Shown piece after piece: positions 8,325 through 15,448 of a DNA stretch of 17,830 nucleotides. The notes below the pieces were generated by a model that did not search any database, was not told the origin of the DNA, and was given only the letters and a program-made list of their open reading frames with translations. Where the stretch lies: contig DCEX01000032.1 in NCBI GenBank assembly GCA_002315015.1, forward strand, positions 98,357-116,186, read 5' to 3'. This DNA is from Faecalibacterium sp. UBA1819 (GTDB lineage: Bacteria; Bacillota; Clostridia; Oscillospirales; Ruminococcaceae). The translations under genes and the position numbers were made by a program. Numbering within the stretch: the stretch's first letter is position 1; every line of letters begins with the position of its first letter.

Positions 8325-9299
8325 ATGGAAAACAAAATTAAAACGATTGGCGTACTTACTTCGGGCGGCGACGCTCCCGGTATGAATGCTGCTATTCGTG
8401 CAGTGGTGCGTGCTGCAATCAGCCGCGGCTATGCGGTAAAGGGTGTCCGTCACGGTTACAACGGCCTGATGACGGGTGATATTATTGATATGAATCTGCG
8501 CAGCGTTTCGGAGATTATCCATCGCGGCGGTACGATTCTTTATACGGCGCGCTGCTTGGAGTTCAAGACTTTGGAAGGCCAGCAGAAAGGCGCTCAGATG
8601 TGCCGCGAGCACGGCATTGACGCCCTGGTTGTCATCGGCGGCGACGGCTCATTCTGCGGTGCACGCGCACTGTCGGCACAGGGTATCCCCTGCATCGGCA
8701 TTCCCGGCACCATTGACAACGACATCGCTTGCAGTGATTACACCATCGGCTATGACACAGCCATGAACACTGCTGTGGAAATGATTGACAAACTGCGCGA
8801 TACCACCCAAAGCCATGACCGCTGCAGCGTCGTGGAAGTGATGGGCCGCAATGCCGGTTACATTGCATTGAATACCGGTATTGCCGTGGGCGCTTTGTGC
8901 ACCTTGATTCCCGAAGTTCCTTACGATTTGGAGCGCGATGTCATTTCCCGTATGACCAAAACCCAAAAGACTGGCAAGCGCCACTTCATCATTTTGATTG
9001 CTGAGGGCGTAGGCCATGCAGGCGATTTGGCCAACGAGATTCAGTCCCGCACAGGCATTGATTCCCGTGCAACCGTTTTGGGCCACGTTCAGCGCGGTGG
9101 TTCTCCCTCCTTGCGTGACCGCGTGACCGCCAGCTTGATGGGTTATCATGCAGTGGATTTGATCGACAAAGGTATCTTCAACCGTGTTGTGGCTACCCGT
9201 GCCGAGAGCATTGTGGACTACGATGTCAACACCGCTTTGTCGATGCACAAAACCATTGATACTTCTTTGCTGGACGTTGCAGCTGCAATCTCCATCTAA
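8325..9299 (+). CDS. pfkA: ATP-dependent 6-phosphofructokinase
   Basis: 324 residues. Catalyses ATP-dependent phosphorylation of fructose-6-phosphate to fructose-1,6-bisphosphate, the committed step of glycolysis. The N-terminal TSGGDAPGMNAAIRAV binds ATP. GGDGS carries Gly108 and PGTIDND carries Gly128, the two positions (E. coli G104 and G124) that mark ATP rather than pyrophosphate as phosphoryl donor. MGRNAGYIA and the QRGGSPS substrate-binding motif are intact. The length fits the bacterial allosteric tetramer. AAGGAGG stands 8 nt before ATG 8325. The unit has its own promoter (8243-8271) and terminator (9338-9380). A second phosphofructokinase of the PPi type lies about 1.1 kb downstream. 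Confidence 0.97.
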   Translation: MENKIKTIGVLTSGGDAPGMNAAIRAVVRAAISRGYAVKGVRHGYNGLMTGDIIDMNLRSVSEIIHRGGTILYTARCLEFKTLEGQQKGAQMCREHGIDALVVIGGDGSFCGARALSAQGIPCIGIPGTIDNDIACSDYTIGYDTAMNTAVEMIDKLRDTTQSHDRCSVVEVMGRNAGYIALNTGIAVGALCTLIPEVPYDLERDVISRMTKTQKTGKRHFIILIAEGVGHAGDLANEIQSRTGIDSRATVLGHVQRGGSPSLRDRVTASLMGYHAVDLIDKGIFNRVVATRAESIVDYDVNTALSMHKTIDTSLLDVAAAISI

Positions 9300-9337
9300 G
9301 AAGCCCAACGCGCTTTTTGCGCAGCCAAAATTGAACA

Positions 9338-9380
9338 AAAAAAGCAAGGCAGGCCGGTTTGGCTTCTGCCTTGCTTTTTT
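9338..9380. terminator. Bidirectional intrinsic terminator between pfkA and the acetyltransferase gene
   Basis: GCAAGGCAG (9344-9352) pairs perfectly with CTGCCTTGC (9366-9374), flanked by six A on the left and six T on the right. It therefore works for pfkA on the plus strand and for the convergent small gene ending at 9405 on the minus strand. Confidence 0.9.
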
Positions 9381-9404
9381 GTGCGAAATCTTTTGTTTCT
9401 GCGC

Positions 9405-9680
9405 TCAGCGCAAAACGTCTTTGGCTTCCGGGTGCTTTTCAAACCACTTTTTCGCGTAAGAGCAGGTTGCTACCGCCTTACGGCCATCCTGACGCAAGAG
9501 CTCGACGGTTTGTTCCATCAATGAGCCGGCAACGCCTTGGCCGCGAAGCACATCATTGACGAAAGTATGGTCAATGTTGACAACATTTCCGTCCTCTCCG
9601 AATGCCGGGAACGTGATTTCCGCCAGCATTTCACCGTTTTGCACATAAGTGATGCGGTTATTTTCTTTCACAAATGCCAT
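9405..9680 (-). CDS. Small GNAT-like acetyltransferase (YjdJ/PF14542 type)
   Basis: 91 residues, the size of the minimal GCN5-related family represented by E. coli YjdJ. The acetyl-CoA loop is RGQGVAGSL (Arg46-Leu54), followed by a helix and the family-typical TCSYAKKWFEKHPE near the C-terminus, which includes Cys73 and the HPE motif. The substrate is unknown. The start is at 9680, with AAAAAAGGAGAG 6-7 nt upstream on the minus strand; an upstream in-frame ATG at 9731 lacks one and would add 17 unconserved residues. The gene converges on pfkA across a shared terminator. It follows the 106-residue gene on the same strand after 129 nt, so the two may form one unit. Confidence 0.85.
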   Translation of the reverse strand: MAFVKENNRITYVQNGEMLAEITFPAFGEDGNVVNIDHTFVNDVLRGQGVAGSLMEQTVELLRQDGRKAVATCSYAKKWFEKHPEAKDVLR

Positions 9681-9741
9681 AAAGATTCTCTCCTTTTTTC
9701 TCAACCTAAAAAGATGTGCTTGTTCCAACAATCTGGAAAAG

Positions 9742-9777
9742 CCGCCTTACCTGACATTTTAAGAGAAAAAAGGGCGG
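9742..9777 (-). terminator. Weak hairpin between the two minus-strand genes
   Basis: On the minus strand CCGCCCTT and AAGGCGG can pair with one bulge across a roughly 20-nt loop, followed by CTTTT. It could give partial termination after the 106-residue gene. The stem is short and the U tract poor, so this is tentative. Confidence 0.3.
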
Positions 9778-9809
9778 AAAACCGTGACAAAGGCACATAG
9801 AGAACCTCT

Positions 9810-10130
9810 TTAACCGTGGGGAAATTCCTCTTTGCTGTACAGATGGTGGTCAACGGTTCGGCGGCTTTCCCAAACGCCGTCCGGTGTTGCGGCAGCCTCT
9901 TGCTGAGTGTAAAACATTTCAGGACGCAGCGAAATGCCGTTCATCGCCTCTAACCTGCGGCGGGCGTTGTTGGTGAGGGAAGCACTGCCGTCCCGGCCGT
10001 TAAACGTACTGTGCGGAGCGCCATAAGCTGAGGTATTGCGCTCGCGTTTTGTTTTTACTTGTGTGCGGCCGCGTACCTCATTCGGTTTATGCTCCATATC
10101 GTGGTTGATAAAATCTTTTAAACTGCTCAT
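9810..10130 (-). CDS. Hypothetical small hydrophilic protein
   Basis: 106 residues, rich in charged and polar residues and in Arg, Asn and Glu. It has no signal peptide and no membrane segment. It starts MSSLKDFINHDMEHKP and ends KEEFPHG. A central NNARRRLEAMNG segment looks helical; the rest appears poorly ordered. I do not recognise the family. It is very likely a real gene: on the minus strand a GAGTGGAGGTGG Shine-Dalgarno sits 5 nt before ATG 10130, and the frame fills the gap between two phosphofructokinase units. It is divergent from the PPi-phosphofructokinase gene, with a 254-nt shared upstream region. A weak minus-strand promoter (TTGTCT, 18 nt, TACATA, at 10202-10173) is possible. 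Confidence 0.75.
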   Translation of the reverse strand: MSSLKDFINHDMEHKPNEVRGRTQVKTKRERNTSAYGAPHSTFNGRDGSASLTNNARRRLEAMNGISLRPEMFYTQQEAAATPDGVWESRRTVDHHLYSKEEFPHG

Positions 10131-10208
10131 AAAGCCACCTCCACTCTATATCCTTCCCCCAAAAGAGGCGGTTATGTATGGACGAAGCAATAGATCAGAC
10201 AAAAGTGC

Positions 10209-10237
10209 TTGTATTTTGAACGCAAATTGAATATACT
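10209..10237 (+). promoter_or_regulatory. Probable promoter of the PPi-phosphofructokinase gene
   Basis: TTGTAT (10209-10214), a 17-nt spacer and TATACT (10232-10237). Transcription would start near 10244 and give a leader of about 140 nt that contains the hairpin at 10273-10308. Confidence 0.55.
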
Positions 10238-10272
10238 AAAGATGATAAGGGTGTATATCACCCGCTGAAAAA

Positions 10273-10313
10273 GCGCCAGAGAGCTTTGCGGCGGCCCGGC
10301 ATTGGCGCCTTTT
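10273..10313 (+). promoter_or_regulatory. Terminator-like hairpin in the leader of the PPi-phosphofructokinase gene
   Basis: GCGCCA (10273-10278) pairs with TGGCGC (10303-10308). One mismatch further out, AAAA can pair with TTTT (10310-10313). The loop is GC-rich and can fold further. It lies between the putative promoter and the gene, with no plus-strand gene upstream to terminate, so it may be an attenuator or an mRNA-stability element. The U tract is short. Confidence 0.4.
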
Positions 10314-10384
10314 GAAAATGCAGGTTGTTCTCAGATAAGTGCTATTAGAAACAGGAACGAAAAAACAAGGAGAGAATGAAACTT

Positions 10385-11608
10385 ATGGCAATGAATGCAA
10401 TCGTAGGCCAAAGCGGCGGCCCAACAGCCGTAATCAATTCCAGCTTGGCTGGCGTGTATGAGGCCGCAACACGGCGCGGTATTGGCAAAGTATACGGCAT
10501 GAAGCACGGTGTACAGGGCTTGTTGAACCGCGATGTAATTGATTTAAGCGAAGTGATCAACGGTGAACTGGATATCGAACTGTTGAAGCGCACGCCGTCC
10601 TCCTTTTTGGGTTCGTGCCGCTATAAGCTGCCGGACGCAGGCGAACAACCCGAAGTGTATGAATCGCTGTTCCAAATTTTAAACGAGATGGAGATTGGCT
10701 GGTTTTTCTACATTGGCGGAAACGACAGCATGGACACCATCAGCAAATTGTCGGATTACGGCACAAAAATCGGCAGTCCGATCCGTTTTATCGGTGTGCC
10801 GAAAACCATTGATAACGATTTGGAAGGCACCGACCATACGCCGGGCTTTGGTTCGGCGGCAAAATACATCGGCACCACCATCAAAGAGATTGTGCGCGAT
10901 AGCTTGGTCTACGACATGCGCAGCGTTACAATTGTCGAAATTATGGGGCGCAATGCCGGTTGGCTTACAGCGGCGGCGGCACTGGCAAAGTCCGAGGATT
11001 GCGAAGGCGCAGATTTGCTGTACTTGCCTGAGGTAGCGTTTGACCCTGATCGTTTTGTGGACAAGGTGAAAAGCTTGCAGGAAACAAAGGGCAATATCGT
11101 GATTGCCGTCAGCGAGGGCATCCGCACAAAAGATGGCGTGTATGTTTGTGAGTTGCAGGAAACCCTGGGGCCTCAGGATGCCTTTGGACATAAAATTTTA
11201 ACGGGCACAGCGCGTTATCTTGCTTCGTTGTTGTCGCAGCGATTGGGCATTAAAGCGCGTGCAATTGAGCTTTCTACGCTCCAGCGCTGTTCCAGCCACA
11301 TGGTAAGCCGTATGGATATTACCGAAGCGTATCAAGTGGGCGGCGCGGCAGTTTGTGCGGCAGAGGAGGGAAGAACCGGCGAAATGGTCGGCCTTTCCCG
11401 CATTTCGGAAAATCCTTATCAATGCATCACAGAAATGCACGATATTCACCAGATTGCCAATCAGGAGAAAAAAGTGCCGCGTGAATGGATCAACGAGGAA
11501 GGCGACGGTGTAACTCCGGCCATGCTTTGCTATCTGCGTCCGTTGATTCAAGCTGAGCTAAGCCCGGTTTATGTCAGCGGCTTACCGCGTCATATTGTTT
11601 TGCCCTGA
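10385..11608 (+). CDS. pfp: Pyrophosphate-dependent 6-phosphofructokinase
   Basis: 407 residues, longer than the ATP enzyme and typical of the bacterial PPi-PFK group. It reversibly interconverts fructose-6-phosphate + PPi and fructose-1,6-bisphosphate + Pi, serving glycolysis and gluconeogenesis. Donor choice is read from two positions: GGNDS carries Asp114 and PKTIDND carries Lys140, where the ATP enzyme has Gly. Other motifs are GQSGGPTAVINSSLAGV at the N-terminus, TDHTPGFGSAAKYI and MGRNAGWL. The start is ATG 10385, because ATG 10376 lies only 3 nt after the AAGGAG site; 10391 is also possible. The transcript ends at a strong terminator (11639-11677). The enzyme is not a shadow of pfkA: sequence and donor site differ. 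Confidence 0.93.
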   Translation: MAMNAIVGQSGGPTAVINSSLAGVYEAATRRGIGKVYGMKHGVQGLLNRDVIDLSEVINGELDIELLKRTPSSFLGSCRYKLPDAGEQPEVYESLFQILNEMEIGWFFYIGGNDSMDTISKLSDYGTKIGSPIRFIGVPKTIDNDLEGTDHTPGFGSAAKYIGTTIKEIVRDSLVYDMRSVTIVEIMGRNAGWLTAAAALAKSEDCEGADLLYLPEVAFDPDRFVDKVKSLQETKGNIVIAVSEGIRTKDGVYVCELQETLGPQDAFGHKILTGTARYLASLLSQRLGIKARAIELSTLQRCSSHMVSRMDITEAYQVGGAAVCAAEEGRTGEMVGLSRISENPYQCITEMHDIHQIANQEKKVPREWINEEGDGVTPAMLCYLRPLIQAELSPVYVSGLPRHIVLP

Positions 11609-11638
11609 ACAATGACAAGAGAATAAAGTAAAACTGAG

Positions 11639-11677
11639 AGGATGGTGCTTCGCGGCGGCGGAGCGCTGTCCTTTTTT
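11639..11677 (+). terminator. Intrinsic terminator of the PPi-phosphofructokinase gene
   Basis: A 14-bp stem (11639-11652 with 11659-11672, four G-T wobbles), the loop CGGCGG and a T6 tract ending at 11677, about 30 nt after the stop codon. Confidence 0.88.
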
Positions 11678-11711
11678 CTTTGCAGCCCCACGCGCCTTAG
11701 GAAAAATCCGT

Positions 11712-11735
11712 GCATTTCTTGATTTTCAGAAATGC
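11712..11735. promoter_or_regulatory. Inverted repeat upstream of the beta-glucosidase promoter
   Basis: GCATTTCT (11712-11719) and AGAAATGC (11728-11735) form a perfect 8-bp inverted repeat with an 8-nt spacer. It ends 13 nt before the putative -35 box, a position suited to an activator or repressor of the downstream sugar gene. The regulator is unknown. Confidence 0.45.
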
Positions 11736-11748
11736 CCTAAAACGAGGA

Positions 11749-11777
11749 TTGATAAAGGGGTTCCTTTGTGCTATCTT
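11749..11777 (+). promoter_or_regulatory. Probable promoter of the beta-glucosidase gene
   Basis: TTGATA (11749-11754), a 17-nt spacer and TATCTT (11772-11777), about 78 nt before the start codon and downstream of the pfp terminator. Confidence 0.55.
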
Positions 11778-11854
11778 AGTAGTAAAATAGGTAGACAATT
11801 ATGCCTGCCCGCTGCGGTTTCCACAAAATAAAAGACAGAAAAGAGGATGGATTT

Positions 11855-14092
11855 ATGAAGCGAAATGTGGAGGAAATTCTGGCACAAATGACGTTAGAAG
11901 AAAAGGCGGCTCTCTGTTCCGGCCAAGACTTTTGGCATATTACCGGCGTACCTCGTTTGGGCATTGCTCCGGCCATGGTGTCGGACGGGCCGCATGGCTT
12001 GCGCAAACAGGACGAAACAGCCGATCATTTGGGGGTCAACGATTCCATCAAGGCGGTGTGCTTTCCGGCGGGCTGTGCCACGGCGTGCAGCTTTGACCAG
12101 GATTTGATTTATAACCTGGGAAAAACACTGGGGAAAGAATGCCGCGCAGAGCATGTTTCCATCTTGCTTGGCCCCGCCATGAATATCAAACGCAGCCCAC
12201 TGTGTGGCCGAAATTTTGAATATTATTCCGAAGACCCCTATCTGGCGGGAAAAATGGCTTCTTCGTTTATTCAAGGCGTACAAAGCGAAGGGGTTGGAAC
12301 TTCCCCCAAACATTTTGCGGCGAACAATCAAGAATACCGCAGAATGTCCAGCTCGTCTAATTTGTCGGAACGCACATTAAGAGAAATTTATCTCGCGGGC
12401 TTTGAAACGGCGGTGAAAGAAGCCGCTCCTTGGAGCATCATGTGTTCTTATAACCGCATCAATGGCGTATACGCAAGCGAAAACCCGAAGCTTCTGACCG
12501 ATATTTTGCGCAAGGAGTGGGGCTTTGACGGCTTTGTCATGAGTGACTGGGGCGCGGTGAATGAGAAAATCAAAGCGGTGAAAGCCGGTTTGGAGTTGGA
12601 AATGCCCGGCCCTTGTGAGGACAGCGTTCAGCAAGTTATGGAAGCAGTGAAGAACGGAACGCTTGGCGAAGAAACACTCAATGAAGCTGTTCGCCGTATT
12701 TTAAAAATCCTTTTAAAAGAAACGCCCGATGCACAGGACGTTGTGTTTGACCGTGAACAAGACCACGCATTGGCGGCACATATGGAGGCCGAGTGCGCCG
12801 TTTTGCTCAAGAATAACGGGGTTTTGCCTTTGGCGAGAGACAGCCGGATTGTGTACATAGGAGAGTTTGCGCAAAAGCCGCGATATCAAGGCGGCGGATC
12901 TTCTCATATTAACGCCACGCGCGTTACCAGCGCCGCAGAAATCGCACCTGCGCAGACAACATATGTCAAAGGTTTTGCAGTGGAACAGGATGCACCGGTT
13001 CAGCAGGAAATCGAAGAAGCTGTCAAAGCGGCAGAAGAGGCTGCGGCTGCGGTAATTTTTGCAGGCTTGCCCGATTCGTTTGAGTGTGAGGGCTATGACA
13101 GAAGCCACATGCGCTTGCCGCAATGTCAAAATGAGCTGATTGAGCAAGTGGCAAAGGTGCAGCCGAATACCATTGTAGTGCTGCATGTGGGCAGCCCCGT
13201 AGAAATGCCGTGGGTCAATGACGTTGCGGCGGTTCTGTGTATGTATCTTGGCGGCGAAGGAGTAGGCGAAGCCACACACGCCTTGCTGTATGGGGAGAAA
13301 AATCCGTGCGGACGTTTGGCGGAAAGCTGGCCGATTTTGCTGGAGCATAACCCCAGCTTTTTGAACTTTCCCGGCGATGAGGACGGCGTTGATTATGCCG
13401 AAGGCGTTTTTGTGGGTTATCGCTATTACGATAAGAAAAAGCTGCCGGTGCAATTTGCGTTCGGTGCGGGCGAAAGCTATACCACATTTGCTTATCAAAA
13501 TGCATTTGTGGAGCAAAAAGACGGCGTAATTACGGCGAAAATTGAAGTGACCAATACAGGTGACCGCTTCGGCAAAGAAGTAGTACAGCTGTATGTAGCT
13601 GACAAAACGGGAGAAGCTTGCCGCCCGGAGCGGGAGCTGAAAGGCTTTGTGAAGCTGGCGCTCGCCCCCGGTGAAACCAAATGTGCCGAATTTACGCTGG
13701 CGCAGCGGGATTTGTCTTTTTACAGTGAGTCTCTGGGAGATTGGTTTGCTCCCGGTGGCGAATATGAAATCTGTTTTGCCCATTCTTCCCGCGATATCCG
13801 CGCGGTGAAATCGTTGGTATTTGAAGCAAATCAGCAGATTCCCTTGACACTTCACCGCAATACAACGGTTGGGGCATTATTAAAACACCCCAAAACGGCC
13901 GCTATTTTGCAGCCGATTTTGCCCAAAGAGCAGGAAGAAGGCAGCGAAGTCTCAAAAGAGGCGATTACCGCGGAAATGATTCGTCACATGTTCTTAAACT
14001 CTCCGCTGCGTGCGCTTGGAGGTTACTTGAACTATACGCCGGAGCAGATGGACGCTTTGGTAAGAAAACTGGAGCAGGCATTAAAAGAATAA
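11855..14092 (+). CDS. Glycoside hydrolase family 3 beta-glucosidase
   Basis: 745 residues, cytoplasmic since no signal peptide is present. Likely hydrolyses imported cellobiose-like beta-glucosides, though GH3 substrate range cannot be read from sequence. The N-terminal GH3 barrel (about residues 1-290) has the KHFAANNQE substrate motif and GFVMSDWGA, in which Asp231 is the nucleophile. The alpha/beta sandwich domain follows (about 310-540) with FECEGYDRSH, containing the likely acid/base Glu410 or Glu412. A fibronectin III-like domain (about 560-640) holds VTNTGDRFGKEVVQLYV. A tail of about 85 residues, with LKHPKTAAILQPIL, resembles C-terminal extensions of clostridial GH3 enzymes. The start is ATG 11855 behind AAGAGGAT; an upstream frame to 11801 has no such site. 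Confidence 0.93.
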   Translation: MKRNVEEILAQMTLEEKAALCSGQDFWHITGVPRLGIAPAMVSDGPHGLRKQDETADHLGVNDSIKAVCFPAGCATACSFDQDLIYNLGKTLGKECRAEHVSILLGPAMNIKRSPLCGRNFEYYSEDPYLAGKMASSFIQGVQSEGVGTSPKHFAANNQEYRRMSSSSNLSERTLREIYLAGFETAVKEAAPWSIMCSYNRINGVYASENPKLLTDILRKEWGFDGFVMSDWGAVNEKIKAVKAGLELEMPGPCEDSVQQVMEAVKNGTLGEETLNEAVRRILKILLKETPDAQDVVFDREQDHALAAHMEAECAVLLKNNGVLPLARDSRIVYIGEFAQKPRYQGGGSSHINATRVTSAAEIAPAQTTYVKGFAVEQDAPVQQEIEEAVKAAEEAAAAVIFAGLPDSFECEGYDRSHMRLPQCQNELIEQVAKVQPNTIVVLHVGSPVEMPWVNDVAAVLCMYLGGEGVGEATHALLYGEKNPCGRLAESWPILLEHNPSFLNFPGDEDGVDYAEGVFVGYRYYDKKKLPVQFAFGAGESYTTFAYQNAFVEQKDGVITAKIEVTNTGDRFGKEVVQLYVADKTGEACRPERELKGFVKLALAPGETKCAEFTLAQRDLSFYSESLGDWFAPGGEYEICFAHSSRDIRAVKSLVFEANQQIPLTLHRNTTVGALLKHPKTAAILQPILPKEQEEGSEVSKEAITAEMIRHMFLNSPLRALGGYLNYTPEQMDALVRKLEQALKE

Positions 14093-14102
14093 ACAGAAAA
14101 CA

Positions 14103-14139
14103 GCAAAAACAGGCGCATAACGGATGTGCCTGTTTTTGC
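14103..14139. terminator. Intrinsic terminator after the beta-glucosidase gene
   Basis: GCAAAAACAGGC (14103-14114) pairs perfectly with GCCTGTTTTTGC (14128-14139), extended by three more pairs around a TAACGGA loop. The T tract is part of the stem. It starts 11 nt after the GH3 stop and ends 26 nt before the S66 start, so it may also act as an attenuator for that gene. Confidence 0.8.
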
Positions 14140-14165
14140 AAAGAAGGAAATGGGGGACACGAAAG

Positions 14166-15197
14166 ATGGTGAAAACAGTCGCAATCGTCAGCTTATCCAG
14201 TGGACTGCTGGGAGAAGATGCGGTCAAGCACGAATTGGAACTCGGTGTGAGACGCTTGGAGGCGTATGGTGTAAAAGTGAAATTCATGAACCATGCGTTG
14301 AGCGGGCTTCAATTCATTCAAGAACATCCTGAAAAAAGAGCAGAGGACTTGCTGCAAGCATTTCGTGACCCGGAAGTGGATATGATTTTGTGTGCAATTG
14401 GAGGAGATGACACTTACCGCCTTTTGCCGTATTTGTTGGAGCACGACGAGTTAAAGCGGGTCGTTTGTCCAAAAATATTTATGGGATTTTCCGACACTAC
14501 CATGAACCACTTCATGCTGCATCAGGTAGGATTAAACACCTTTTATGGGCAATCTTTTCTGGCGGATGTCTGTGAGCTGGACAATGATATGCTGCCGTAT
14601 AGCAAAAAGTATTTTGAGGAACTGCTTGCCACGGGGCGGATTAAAGAAATTGTTCCGAGTGATGTGTGGTATGAGTGCAGAACAGATTACAGCAAGGAGC
14701 AAATGGGAACATCACCGGAGCTACATCAGAATCAGGGATTTCAGCTGCTGCAAGGTGCGGCGGTTTTCTCCGGTCCGATTTTCGGCGGCTGCATTGATAC
14801 GATTTTCGATATGTTTGATGGAGAACGTTATGCCGATGCACCGATTCTTTGCCAAAAGTATCAGTTGTTTCCCACAGTGGAACAGTGGAAAGGCAAAATT
14901 CTGCTGCTGGAATCCAGCGAGGAAAAAATGTTGCCCGAGAAATACGGCAAGGCTTTGTCTGTTTTGAAAAACACAGGGATTTTTGATGTCATCAACGGCA
15001 TTTTGGTGGGCAAACCGATGGACGAAACCTACTATGAAGAATACAAAAAAGTATTGGTAGAAACGATAAACAATCCACGGCTCCCCATTGTTTACAATAT
15101 CAATGTCGGCCATGCGCTGCCTCGATGCATTATTCCTTTCGGCGTACCCGCTGTTGTGGATGTACAACAGCAAAAAATAGAGTTTATTTACGAATAA
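14166..15197 (+). CDS. S66-family serine peptidase (MccF/LD-carboxypeptidase-like)
   Basis: 343 residues, no signal peptide, cytoplasmic. S66 enzymes cleave the L,D-bond of murein tetrapeptides during wall recycling (LdcA) or hydrolyse microcin C-type peptide-nucleotides and related acyl-sulfamoyl adenylates (MccF). The nucleophile motif is GFSDTT (Ser109), preceded by CAIGGDDTYRLLPYL. The other triad residues are probably Glu249 in LLLESSEE and His316 in NVGHALPR. The IGGDD segment and the spacing between these residues fit the MccF side better than LdcA, but the real substrate is open. ATG 14166 follows GGGGGACACGAAAG; an upstream frame to 14124 would start inside the terminator hairpin. 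There is no room for an independent promoter after that terminator, so it is probably read through from GH3 or from a start inside it. Confidence 0.88.
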   Translation: MVKTVAIVSLSSGLLGEDAVKHELELGVRRLEAYGVKVKFMNHALSGLQFIQEHPEKRAEDLLQAFRDPEVDMILCAIGGDDTYRLLPYLLEHDELKRVVCPKIFMGFSDTTMNHFMLHQVGLNTFYGQSFLADVCELDNDMLPYSKKYFEELLATGRIKEIVPSDVWYECRTDYSKEQMGTSPELHQNQGFQLLQGAAVFSGPIFGGCIDTIFDMFDGERYADAPILCQKYQLFPTVEQWKGKILLLESSEEKMLPEKYGKALSVLKNTGIFDVINGILVGKPMDETYYEEYKKVLVETINNPRLPIVYNINVGHALPRCIIPFGVPAVVDVQQQKIEFIYE

Positions 15198-15286
15198 GAA
15201 AAAATTTTTGAAATTCTTCCTAGGTTTAGAAATTTGTGAATAAGCGACAAATGTGCGTTTATTTTGTTTGTAGTTTTTATGCAAAT

Positions 15287-15340
15287 AAAAAAGAAGAAGC
15301 GAATGCCCGGCTGATTTTGGGGGTTCGCTTCTTCTTTTTT
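15287..15340 (+). terminator. Intrinsic terminator after the S66 peptidase gene
   Basis: A perfect 17-bp stem (15287-15303 with 15324-15340) with a 20-nt loop and a terminal T6. Its A-rich left arm makes it symmetric and possibly bidirectional. It also marks the edge between the GC-balanced chromosome and the AT-rich tail of the window. Confidence 0.85.
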
Positions 15341-15393
15341 GCTTTTGGAACAAAGCATATAGACATGTTTTGAAAAGGAGAGCAATATTGAAA

Positions 15394-15410
15394 AACTAAT
15401 ACTATTAGTT
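15394..15410. promoter_or_regulatory. Palindromic operator 1 for the TetR-type regulator
   Basis: AACTAAT-ACT-ATTAGTT, a perfect 7-bp inverted repeat with a 3-nt centre. It begins directly after a TTGAAA (15388-15393) that may be a -35 box. Near-identical half-sites recur in operator 2, centred 24 bp downstream. Confidence 0.75.
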
Positions 15411-15416
15411 GCATGA

Positions 15417-15435
15417 TAACTAACAGTGTTAGTTA
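15417..15435. promoter_or_regulatory. Palindromic operator 2 for the TetR-type regulator
   Basis: TAACTAAC-AGT-GTTAGTTA, a perfect 8-bp inverted repeat with a 3-nt centre, ending just before the GGAGG of the regulator gene. With operator 1 it defines the half-site AACTAAY, typical of autoregulating TetR-family proteins that bind as dimers. Confidence 0.78.
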
Positions 15436-15448
15436 TGGAGGTATTTCA

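Noticed and set aside
10216..10237. Promoter TTGAAC/TATACT before pfp
   Set aside because: The spacer is only 10 nt; the TTGTAT box with a 17-nt spacer fits better.
12713..13855. 380-codon minus-strand ORF opposite the GH3 gene
   Set aside because: It is antisense to conserved GH3 coding sequence, with unnatural composition and no initiation signal.
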